Below are positions 1-5,025 of a stretch of DNA of 5,025 nucleotides, piece after piece. Under the pieces are notes generated by a model. The model was given only the letters and a program-made list of their open reading frames with translations, did no database searches and was not told the DNA's origin. The DNA lies in assembly GCA_022842745.1 (NCBI GenBank), contig JALHPA010000303.1, positions 1 to 5,025 on the forward strand. Direction: 5' to 3'. Position 1 is the stretch's first letter. Each line of letters begins with the position of its first letter. Origin of the DNA: Pirellulales bacterium. Lineage in GTDB: Bacteria; Planctomycetota; Planctomycetia; Pirellulales; JALHPA01. The position numbers were made by a program, and so were the translations under genes.

Positions 1-2590
1 TGGGGGGGAGATCGACCAACGCTTTTAGGACCAGGTCGCGGTTGGGATCGACCGCTTGAATACGGGCCACGTTTTGACGCCCTTCAAGCTCGCGCAGGCG
101 CTCCACCCCCTCGTCGGCCCGGGGAATGGCGAAGGGACCGAGAATCGGGGCGACGACCGCGCCGTATTCGCTCGGATCCTCGGTGTGGGCGAGGCGATTG
201 TTGCGGGCTTTTGCACTGGCGGGGTCGGGGGCAGGGCCGTCGTTCGGATCGGGACGGGGGGTGCGGTCGAAGTCGTTTAAGGCGCGGGCGAGGTACACGT
301 AGTCCAGAAGGGCCGATTGTCCGTCGACCGCTTCGAGGGCCAGGCTGGAGAGGCGGACTTCGCCCAGGTCCTGGAAAAGGTCGCGGGTGGCGACCGACCA
401 CTCGTCCGGTTTCTGGTCGGCTAAGCGGATTTCCCGGCGGGGATTCTGGGCCGCGCGGGGGGGGCCGGCGTGGTAACGCACAGAAAGTGGGGCGCCAAGA
501 TCGTTCTTTCCCGCGGGCGTTCCTCCCAGGTCGAGATGGGCGGCGAGTTCGAGGGCGATTTCCTGGCCTTGGATTTTTTTCCAGGCGAAGCGGAGGTAGC
601 GGTACTCGCCTGCGCGGGGGCGTTCGCGGATGGCCAGAGGGGGCAACGGGAGGGGGCCGGCGGGCCGGGCGGGAACGGCGGCGAGGGCCAATCGGCCGGA
701 AAAATGTTGGGGGACGAGCGCGGCTGGGAGGGGCTGGTTGGGGGTGGGGGGCAGTTCGTCTTCAAACAGTTCGGCTAACCCCGGGGCATGTTCGGCGAGG
801 AGCACGGAGGAGAACGAGACGAGCGAATTGGGTTGATCGGGCTGGAGAAGGACCTCGACAGCGATCGGGCGGCCGCGGTAGGGGCGAATGGAAATCGGAA
901 TGGGGGCGGGATCGCCGCGCTCGGGGGCGACGGGGACGTCGAAGTCGCCCAGGGCATTGCCGTCGAGGCGGACTTGAACGCGGCAAGGGGGGCTATGGCG
1001 CGGATCGCGGTCCCGGGTGACGTACAGCAGCAGCCAGGCGTCCCGCGGACCGACCTCAAGTCTGCGGGAGAGGGGGAGGAAGGGGGAGGTGGGGCGGAGC
1101 TCGCGGCGGACGCGGGCATCGGTGGGATGGCCGGCTGGGAAATGGAGGGCAAGCTGGAGGGAAGCCAGGTCGGACGGGGCGACGGTCCAGTTGGCCAGGC
1201 CGGGCCAGACTTGGGGGGCGCGCGAGAGAAGCTCGCGCTTGAGCCATTCCGCGTCCAGTTCAACCAACGGTTCGAGCCAATCGGCGAGATCGCGAATGTC
1301 GAAGGGATCGGCGCCGGCGGGACGGCCGCGGTGGGCGGCGTCGGCCACCAAAATCAGGCGGAGGGGCTTGCCGGTGGAAGGCTTGAGGGGGAGCGGGCCG
1401 GAATCGGGCGCATCCTTGGAGCCGACGATATAGCCGGTTTGAAACAACGGGGCGCCTGCGACCTGGTGCAGATAGATCGCGCCGCGGACGCAGCCCCCCT
1501 CGCCCGCGGCGCGGTCCAAGCCGAACCGCGTGCGGAAGAATCGCGCGCCATCCGGCAAGTCGAAGGCGAGTTCGGAATGGGCCTGGATGCCGATGCCCCA
1601 CCCGAAGCGGACCTGACCGCATTCGAGGGGATCGCCGAGGGAGTTGCGGTCGCAGGAGGGTCCAGAACCGTTCCAGATCAGGGGTCGGACGGTGACGGAG
1701 GAGGGTTCCACGACCGAGAGGGGAACTTCGTGGGGGGCGAAAAAGAGCCACTCCTGAACGTGTTCGACGCGGACGAACATCGGATCGAGCAGCCAGGCGG
1801 GCTGGATGGCCTGGATCCAGCTTGCGCTTTCGTTGGGATTGCCGTGGTGCAGGGGGCGGAGGCAGTCGTAGGAGAGAGTGGCTTGCAGGCCCTGGGCCGT
1901 GCGGACTCGAATCATGCGGGCCGTGAGCTGCGGCGAGACGAGCAGCAGTTGCTCGAAGTAGGCGGGCCAGAAATCCTGGGCCGGCAGGTGCAGCTCGGCG
2001 ATTTCGTCCAGGGGGACTTCGCGGCGGGAGTCGGCGGTGAGGAGCGTGACGGATGGGCCGGCGAAGCGGGCGACGCGGAAGGAGAGCTGCCGGCCGTCGC
2101 GATAGAAGAGCGTGCCGGGAACGTAAGCGTCGGCGGCGCGGCGGGCGAAGACGATGCGGCGGATCCAGCGGGCGGCGACGCGGACCGTGCCGCGCGGGGG
2201 AGGGGCATCGTGGGGTCGGTCGGTTTCGCCCCAGTCGAGGGCGCGATCCGGCTCGACGAGCAAATGGATTGGCTGTTCCCCCAAGTCGAGATCGGCGGAG
2301 GCGCCAGCGCCAACGACGAGGCCGGGGAGGCAATCGCCGCCGACGAATTCGACAAAGGCCGGCGGCGCGGACTGGGGAAGGGGAACGGCGCGGCGGACCC
2401 AGCGCGCGGGACGGCCGGGATCGAAGAGGGGCCGATCGTCCAGGCGCGGCTGGCCCTGGGCGTGCCAGCTTGTCAGGCGGCCTTCGAGGACGCGGTGGCC
2501 GTCGGCGAAGCCGGCGGAATAGCGAGGGGAATCGGCGGCGGCGGTGGCCGCGGCAAGCCCAAGAGTGGCGGCAAAGATCCGAATGAACAT
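1..2590 (-). CDS. Large secreted NPCBM/NEW2-domain protein (3' end outside window)
   Basis: Reading the minus strand from the ATG at 2590-2588 gives at least 863 codons with no stop, continuing past position 1. Residues 1-19 (MFIRIFAATLGLAAATAAA) are a signal peptide with likely cleavage before D20, so the protein is exported. Residues about 150-205 have a beta-rich 'DGRQLSF...VPLDEIAELHLP' pattern seen in planctomycetal secreted proteins. Residues about 295-445 match an NPCBM/NEW2 carbohydrate-binding module: WNGSG (W306), CDRNSLGDPL, GWGIGIQAHSELAFDLP and FFRTRFGLD. Residues about 500-615 look like a further beta-sandwich. Residues about 640-775 carry RYLRFAWKK (W670), EWSVATRDLF (W731) and LLDYVYLARAL, a region I recall from other large planctomycetal proteins but cannot name. 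No catalytic motif and no CXXCH haem site is visible. NPCBM modules bind sugars in glycosidases, so surface glycan binding is an inference. There is no good Shine-Dalgarno before the start, but no other in-frame start lies nearby and the signal peptide begins exactly there. Confidence 0.88.
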   Translation of the reverse strand, partial: MFIRIFAATLGLAAATAAADSPRYSAGFADGHRVLEGRLTSWHAQGQPRLDDRPLFDPGRPARWVRRAVPLPQSAPPAFVEFVGGDCLPGLVVGAGASADLDLGEQPIHLLVEPDRALDWGETDRPHDAPPPRGTVRVAARWIRRIVFARRAADAYVPGTLFYRDGRQLSFRVARFAGPSVTLLTADSRREVPLDEIAELHLPAQDFWPAYFEQLLLVSPQLTARMIRVRTAQGLQATLSYDCLRPLHHGNPNESASWIQAIQPAWLLDPMFVRVEHVQEWLFFAPHEVPLSVVEPSSVTVRPLIWNGSGPSCDRNSLGDPLECGQVRFGWGIGIQAHSELAFDLPDGARFFRTRFGLDRAAGEGGCVRGAIYLHQVAGAPLFQTGYIVGSKDAPDSGPLPLKPSTGKPLRLILVADAAHRGRPAGADPFDIRDLADWLEPLVELDAEWLKRELLSRAPQVWPGLANWTVAPSDLASLQLALHFPAGHPTDARVRRELRPTSPFLPLSRRLEVGPRDAWLLLYVTRDRDPRHSPPCRVQVRLDGNALGDFDVPVAPERGDPAPIPISIRPYRGRPIAVEVLLQPDQPNSLVSFSSVLLAEHAPGLAELFEDELPPTPNQPLPAALVPQHFSGRLALAAVPARPAGPLPLPPLAIRERPRAGEYRYLRFAWKKIQGQEIALELAAHLDLGGTPAGKNDLGAPLSVRYHAGPPRAAQNPRREIRLADQKPDEWSVATRDLFQDLGEVRLSSLALEAVDGQSALLDYVYLARALNDFDRTPRPDPNDGPAPDPASAKARNNRLAHTEDPSEYGAVVAPILGPFAIPRADEGVERLRELEGRQNVARIQAVDPNRDLVLKALVDLPP

Positions 2591-2633
2591 AGGAAGCCCA
2601 TCGCCGCCGCGGTCGGGGTAAGCAAGAGAACTC

Positions 2634-2663
2634 AGTCTAGTGGGGCCGAGGGGGGCCGGACAA
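2634..2663 (-). promoter_or_regulatory. Candidate promoter for the NPCBM gene
   Basis: On the minus strand TTGTCC (2663-2658) is followed, after 18 bases, by TAGACT (2639-2634). Each hexamer matches 4 of 6 bases of the sigma-70 consensus. Transcription would begin near 2627, giving a leader of about 37 bases. The spacing is acceptable but the matches are modest, and planctomycetal promoter consensus is poorly known, so this is only a candidate. Confidence 0.27.
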
Positions 2664-2747
2664 GCGACAGGGGCGGCGGGCAGCGGAGCGATAACTTGGG
2701 AAGCGCGGAGCGGGAGCAGAAAGATGCACGACTTCGGCTGCGGGGGT

Positions 2748-2756
2748 TGCTAGAAT
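2748..2756 (+). promoter_or_regulatory. Candidate extended -10 promoter for the SRPBCC gene
   Basis: TGCTAGAAT has the extended -10 form TGn followed by TAGAAT (5 of 6 matches to TATAAT). There is no convincing -35 hexamer about 17 bases upstream (2728-2733 reads ACGACT), which is typical of extended -10 promoters. The start of transcription would be near 2763, about 57 bases before the ATG at 2820. The -10 hexamer overlaps the first copy of a 14-bp tandem repeat. Confidence 0.4.
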
Positions 2757-2779
2757 CGACCGCCGAGAATCGACCGCCG
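2752..2779. repeat. 14-bp direct tandem repeat, two exact copies
   Basis: AGAATCGACCGCCG occurs at 2752-2765 and again at 2766-2779 with no mismatch and no gap. It lies in the divergent intergenic region, immediately downstream of and overlapping the candidate -10 hexamer TAGAAT. It is either a recent slippage duplication or a pair of operator half-sites; nothing in the sequence decides between these. Confidence 0.85.
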
Positions 2780-2804
2780 AAATTTGAATCGTCCTAGCAC
2801 CTTG

Positions 2805-2811
2805 AAAGGAG
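2805..2811 (+). promoter_or_regulatory. Ribosome binding site of the SRPBCC gene
   Basis: AAAGGAG lies 8 bases before the ATG at 2820. It is the strongest Shine-Dalgarno in the window. It favours this ATG over an in-frame TTG 36 bases upstream at 2784, which the Shine-Dalgarno could not serve. Confidence 0.85.
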
Positions 2812-2819
2812 CCAAACTC

Positions 2820-3371
2820 ATGGCCAAGAAGATTTTGATCGGGATCGCCGCAATTGTCGCGATTCTGCTGGTGGTGATTTTGTTGCAGCCGGCTGATTTC
2901 AAGGTCGAGCGGTCGACGACGATCGCGGCGCCGGCGGCGGAGGTATTCGAGCAGGTGAACGACTTCCATGCCTGGGAGGCGTGGTCCCCGTGGGCGACGC
3001 GGGATCCGCAGATGAAGACGACGTATGCGGGGTCGCCGTCGGGAAAAGGGGCGATCTATTCGTGGTCCGGAAACGACGACGTGGGGGAGGGGCGGATGAC
3101 GATCGAGGAGAGTACGCCGGGGGAGAAGGTGGGGATCAAGCTGGAGTTCCTCAAGCCGATGGCCGCGACCCATGCCACCATGTTCACGTTCAAGCCGGAG
3201 GGGGAGCAAACGCTCGTCACCTGGACGATGACGGGAAAGAATGGCTTTATGAGCAAGGCGTTCAACCTGTTTATGAACATCGAGAAGATGGTGGGGGGGG
3301 ACTTTGAAAAGGGACTGGCGAAAATGAAAGCGGTGGTGGAGCGACGGGCAGCACCGAATGAGAAAGGTTAA
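2820..3371 (+). CDS. Membrane-anchored SRPBCC family (polyketide cyclase-like) protein
   Basis: This is a 183-residue protein. Residues 5-22 (ILIGIAAIVAILLVVILL) form one hydrophobic helix just after MAKK, so the protein is probably anchored in the cytoplasmic membrane with the rest outside the cytoplasm. Residues about 27-175 fit the SRPBCC helix-grip fold: an opening strand FKVERSTTIAAP, then the helix AAEVFEQVNDFHAWEAWSPWA typical of polyketide cyclase/START-like proteins, then strands including GKGAIYSWSG and TLVTWTMTG, and a long C-terminal helix from about 155 to 176. The family forms a deep hydrophobic pocket for lipids or other small ligands. The ligand here is unknown and no catalytic residue can be assigned. 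The ATG at 2820 is chosen because of the Shine-Dalgarno at 2805-2811. The gene is divergent from the NPCBM gene. A run of eight G (3293-3300) lies in codons 158-160. Confidence 0.92.
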   Translation: MAKKILIGIAAIVAILLVVILLQPADFKVERSTTIAAPAAEVFEQVNDFHAWEAWSPWATRDPQMKTTYAGSPSGKGAIYSWSGNDDVGEGRMTIEESTPGEKVGIKLEFLKPMAATHATMFTFKPEGEQTLVTWTMTGKNGFMSKAFNLFMNIEKMVGGDFEKGLAKMKAVVERRAAPNEKG

Positions 3372-3512
3372 CGGTTGGGTAGGCTTTACGGGTTGCGAAA
3401 GGGGGCGGATTGGAGGAATGGGGGAGGAAACCTTGCCGGTAATCGCGGGAAGCGCACGCTGGCGAAATTCGGGGCGAGAGCCGGACCTGTCGGGCCGATA
3501 GCAACAGAGGGC

Positions 3513-3541
3513 CGTCGGCGGTCGGATTTCGACTGCCGGCG
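3513..3541. other. 12-bp hairpin in the intergenic region
   Basis: Bases 3513-3524 pair with 3530-3541 around a five-base loop (GATTT). Of the twelve pairs two are G-T type. The inner nine (CGGCGGTCG against CGACTGCCG) include only one wobble. There is no T-tract after it. It starts 142 bases after the SRPBCC stop and ends 67 bases before the next ATG, so it could be a factor-independent-like terminator without a U-tract, or a leader structure for the downstream gene. The rest of the 3372-3608 gap shows no clear promoter. Confidence 0.4.
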
Positions 3542-3598
3542 AGATGCCGCGCGTTCCAGCGGTGGGGACGCGCTTGGGGAATCCCTCGACGTATTCGT

Positions 3599-3602
3599 GG
3601 AG
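3599..3602 (+). promoter_or_regulatory. Ribosome binding site deciding the start of the exported protein
   Basis: GGAG lies six bases before the ATG at 3609. The same frame is open upstream as far as 3372, so the start is ambiguous from the frame alone. This site, together with the signal peptide that begins at the same ATG, fixes it. Confidence 0.6.
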
Positions 3603-3608
3603 TGCGCT

Positions 3609-4193
3609 ATGGTCCGGATTGCAACTTGTTTGTTGGGACTGTCGCTGGTGTCGGTCTCGGCCCTTCCGGTTCGGGCCAATTGGTGGACCGGGTTTTGGGG
3701 GGACGTGAAAACGACCTGGCACCGCAATAATCAGTGGCCAGAGCCGTTCATCGAGCCGGACCGGGCGAGCGTGCGAGCACCGGTTTCGGTGATGGTCGAA
3801 CGGGGTTGGCAGCGGCAGAATTTGCTCGGGGATCATCACTTCGAAAACGGCACGAACCAGCTTACGCAGGCGGGCAAGCTGCGGGTGAAGGCGATTCTGG
3901 CCAATTCGCCGCCGCAATTCCGGACGTTCTACGTCGAGCGGGGCGATTCGCAAGACATCACCGCTTCGCGGATCGATGCCGTGCAGCAGGCGATCGTGGG
4001 TTACGTGCCGGAAGGTGCGCTTCCCGGCGTGTTGGCCTCGGACATGATGAGCGAGGGGTGGTCGTCTGAATACGCCGACGCGGTCACGCGCCGCTATTCG
4101 CAAACGATTCCCAGCCCGCGCCTGCCGAAGAGCTATGGCAGCGTAAGCGGCGGCGGCGGAAACCCTGGTGGCGCCGGAACTGGCAGCTATTAA
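3609..4193 (+). CDS. Conserved planctomycetal exported protein, possible OmpA-like remnant
   Basis: This is a 194-residue protein. Residues 1-23 (MVRIATCLLGLSLVSVSALP followed by VRA) form a signal peptide, with likely cleavage before N24. The mature start is aromatic-rich (NWWTGFWGDVKTTWHRNNQW). It leads into PEPFIEPDRASVRAPVSVMV and GWQRQNLLGDHHF, a pattern I know from conserved hypothetical proteins of Planctomycetes. Residues about 78-130 (FENGTNQLTQAGKLRVKAIL, then PPQFRTFYVERG, then TASRIDAVQQAI) follow the order of an OmpA-like peptidoglycan-binding domain: a 'F...LT..G...L..I' strand-helix, a 'VERG' strand where 'V.GHTD' is usual, and an 'S..R...V...L' helix. The usual GHTD and NxxLS residues are missing, so peptidoglycan binding is doubtful. 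Residues 178-194 are a glycine/serine-rich tail. No function can be assigned. It is convergent with the kinase gene. Confidence 0.87.
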   Translation: MVRIATCLLGLSLVSVSALPVRANWWTGFWGDVKTTWHRNNQWPEPFIEPDRASVRAPVSVMVERGWQRQNLLGDHHFENGTNQLTQAGKLRVKAILANSPPQFRTFYVERGDSQDITASRIDAVQQAIVGYVPEGALPGVLASDMMSEGWSSEYADAVTRRYSQTIPSPRLPKSYGSVSGGGGNPGGAGTGSY

Positions 4194-4257
4194 GCGCCTG
4201 GGGTCATCGCTGTTCGGTCGCGGTTTTCCTGCCTGTACGGTCTGGATGCCGCGAATG

Positions 4258-4313
4258 ATTGTCAGACCCTCATTGTCAGACCCTCGTTGCCAGACGCTCG
4301 TTGTCAGGCGCCC
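4258..4313. repeat. Four 14-bp tandem repeats spanning the kinase stop codon
   Basis: Four head-to-tail 14-mers lie at 4258-4271, 4272-4285, 4286-4299 and 4300-4313. The first two are identical (ATTGTCAGACCCTC). The third (GTTGCCAGACGCTC) matches 11 of 14 bases and the fourth (GTTGTCAGGCGCCC) 10 of 14. The fourth contains the TCA at 4304-4306 that is the minus-strand stop codon of the hybrid kinase, together with its last two codons. The array therefore probably grew outward from the 3' end of that gene into the convergent gap. The remainder of that gap, 4194-4257, shows no hairpin with a T-tract and no other feature. Confidence 0.85.
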
Positions 4314-5025
4314 GGCGAGGAGGCGATCGCGGTCGGCTGGCCGTGGCCGGAGGTAAACTGGGCCACGGCATGGAGCAGGTCGGCGCGACGGATCGGCTTG
4401 GTGAGGTAGGCGTCGCAGCCGGCAGCGAGGCACTTTTCCCGCTCTCCTTGCATGGCGTGGGCCGTGAGCGCGACGATCGGCCGGCGGTAGCCCTCTTGCC
4501 GCAAGGCACGCACGGCGTCATATCCGTCCAAAACCGGCATCTGCATGTCCATCAGGACGCAGGCGAAGGGGGAACCCTGTTGCACGGCCGTCCAGGCAGC
4601 TTCAACGGCGAGTTGGCCATTGGGGGCGACCTCGACACAGGCGCCGGCCTTGTGCAGAAAGAGCGAAATGAGCCGCTGATTGTCCGGGCCATCCTCGGCG
4701 AGCAGAATCCGGCAATCGAGCGCGGGCGACACTTGGCTCGCGGGGGAAACCGCGGAATCCGTTCCGCCTGGCGCTAGCGGTCGATCGACGAACGGGACGC
4801 CGTCCAGGTCTCCGGTCGGAATCGTGAGGTGAAACCGGCTGCCGCGGCCCGGTTGGCTATCGACCGCGATTGTGCCGGAGAGCACTTCGGCCAGTCGCTT
4901 GCTGATCGTGAGGCCCAACCCCGTGCCCCCGAAACGGCGGGTCGTGGAACTATCGGCTTGCGAGAAGGGTTTGAACAGCCGCTCCAGTTGCTCCGGCGTG
5001 ATGCCGATTCCGGTGTCCTCGACCG
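4304..5025 (-). CDS. Hybrid sensor histidine kinase, C-terminal part (5' end outside window)
   Basis: The visible frame codes for 239 residues, entered from the right edge and ending at TCA (4304-4306). Residues 1-70 are the end of a HATPase_c domain: G1 box EDTGIGI, F box LFKPFSQAD, G2 box FGGTGLGLTISKRL and the closing SQPGRGSRFHLTIP. The H box and N box must lie upstream of the window. Residues 71-103 are a linker. Residues about 104-224 are a complete receiver domain with the acidic pair E110-D111, the phospho-acceptor D159 in LMDMQMP (codon 4547-4549), T187 in ALTAHAM and K209 in LTKPI, so the phosphorylation site is intact. The protein ends 15 residues later with no Hpt domain, so phosphate would go to a separate Hpt protein or the receiver would act on the kinase itself. 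Sensor input and signal are unknown. In such kinases ATP-dependent histidine phosphorylation feeds the receiver aspartate in the cytoplasm. A start at the TTG in the G2 box would be false, since the homology continues upstream. Confidence 0.95.
   Translation of the reverse strand, partial: VEDTGIGITPEQLERLFKPFSQADSSTTRRFGGTGLGLTISKRLAEVLSGTIAVDSQPGRGSRFHLTIPTGDLDGVPFVDRPLAPGGTDSAVSPASQVSPALDCRILLAEDGPDNQRLISLFLHKAGACVEVAPNGQLAVEAAWTAVQQGSPFACVLMDMQMPVLDGYDAVRALRQEGYRRPIVALTAHAMQGEREKCLAAGCDAYLTKPIRRADLLHAVAQFTSGHGQPTAIASSPGA

Noticed and set aside
1260..2333. Arginine/proline-rich 357-codon minus-strand frame and the similar frames at 775-1263, 421-765 and 1912-2355.
   Set aside because: They are out-of-register readings of the NPCBM gene. 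Their composition (arginine, proline or serine runs) is typical of shifted high-GC coding sequence.
788..2797. 669-codon plus-strand open frame.
   Set aside because: It is codon-for-codon complementary to the NPCBM gene, has a glycine/alanine/glutamate-rich composition with no recognisable domain, and its 3' end runs through the divergent promoter region. The minus strand has a signal peptide and family motifs.
3372..3608. An N-terminal extension of the exported protein. The frame is open from just after the SRPBCC stop and in the same register as that gene.
   Set aside because: The extension is basic, low in hydrophobic content and unlike any domain. A signal peptide and a Shine-Dalgarno both begin the protein at 3609. 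An open run of about 79 codons is not surprising at this GC content. A readthrough fusion of the two genes is therefore not supported.
4250..4320. Short repeats considered as a CRISPR array.
   Set aside because: The units are 14 bp and directly abut with no spacers, so this is a simple tandem repeat.
4340..4369. Perfect 9-bp inverted repeat (GCCGTGGCC and GGCCACGGC) with a 12-base loop, as a terminator.
   Set aside because: It lies inside the coding region of the kinase (around the AVAQF to SGHG residues), has a large loop and no following T-tract. It is most likely a chance result of codon choice.
2637..4433. 598-codon minus-strand open frame.
   Set aside because: It lies in the complementary register of the SRPBCC and exported-protein genes, crosses both intergenic gaps and is arginine/proline-rich without any motif. 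It is an antisense shadow.

Overview
The window looks like a piece of a high-GC planctomycete chromosome. This rests on protein style: a very large secreted protein with an NPCBM-type carbohydrate-binding module and a 'RYLRFAWKK / EWSVATRDLF / YLARAL' region, both of which I associate with Planctomycetes (Pirellulales-like), and a small exported protein of a type I know only as a conserved planctomycetal hypothetical. Order and genus cannot be fixed from the sequence alone.

Layout. (1) Positions 1-2590, minus strand: one uninterrupted reading frame of at least 863 codons, beginning with a signal peptide and running off the left edge. It is the largest gene here and is easy to miss, because its stop lies outside the window and because a 669-codon open frame runs antisense to it. 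(2) Positions 2591-2819: a 229-bp divergent intergenic region holding a candidate promoter on each strand and a 14-bp tandem duplication. (3) Positions 2820-3371, plus strand: a membrane-anchored SRPBCC (polyketide cyclase-like) protein with a strong Shine-Dalgarno. (4) Positions 3372-3608: a 237-bp gap with one good hairpin. (5) Positions 3609-4193, plus strand: a small exported protein, possibly a degenerate OmpA-like fold. (6) Positions 4194-4303: a 110-bp convergent gap ending in four 14-bp tandem repeats, the last of which forms the stop codon of the next gene. (7) Positions 4304-5025, minus strand: the C-terminal part of a hybrid sensor histidine kinase (end of the HATPase domain plus a complete receiver), running off the right edge.

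The genes do not form an obvious pathway. Three of the four products are predicted to be exported or membrane-anchored, and the fourth is a signalling kinase, but no operon or shared function can be claimed. The first gene is divergent from the second, and the third and fourth converge. The second and third share a strand but are 237 bp apart. No RNA gene, CRISPR array, insertion sequence or integrase is visible. I see no clear new multi-gene system. The points most worth a second look are the uncharacterised domains of the large secreted protein, the OmpA-like reading of the small exported protein, the 14-bp repeats at the kinase 3' end, and a strong G-over-C excess on the plus strand that holds whichever strand is coding.
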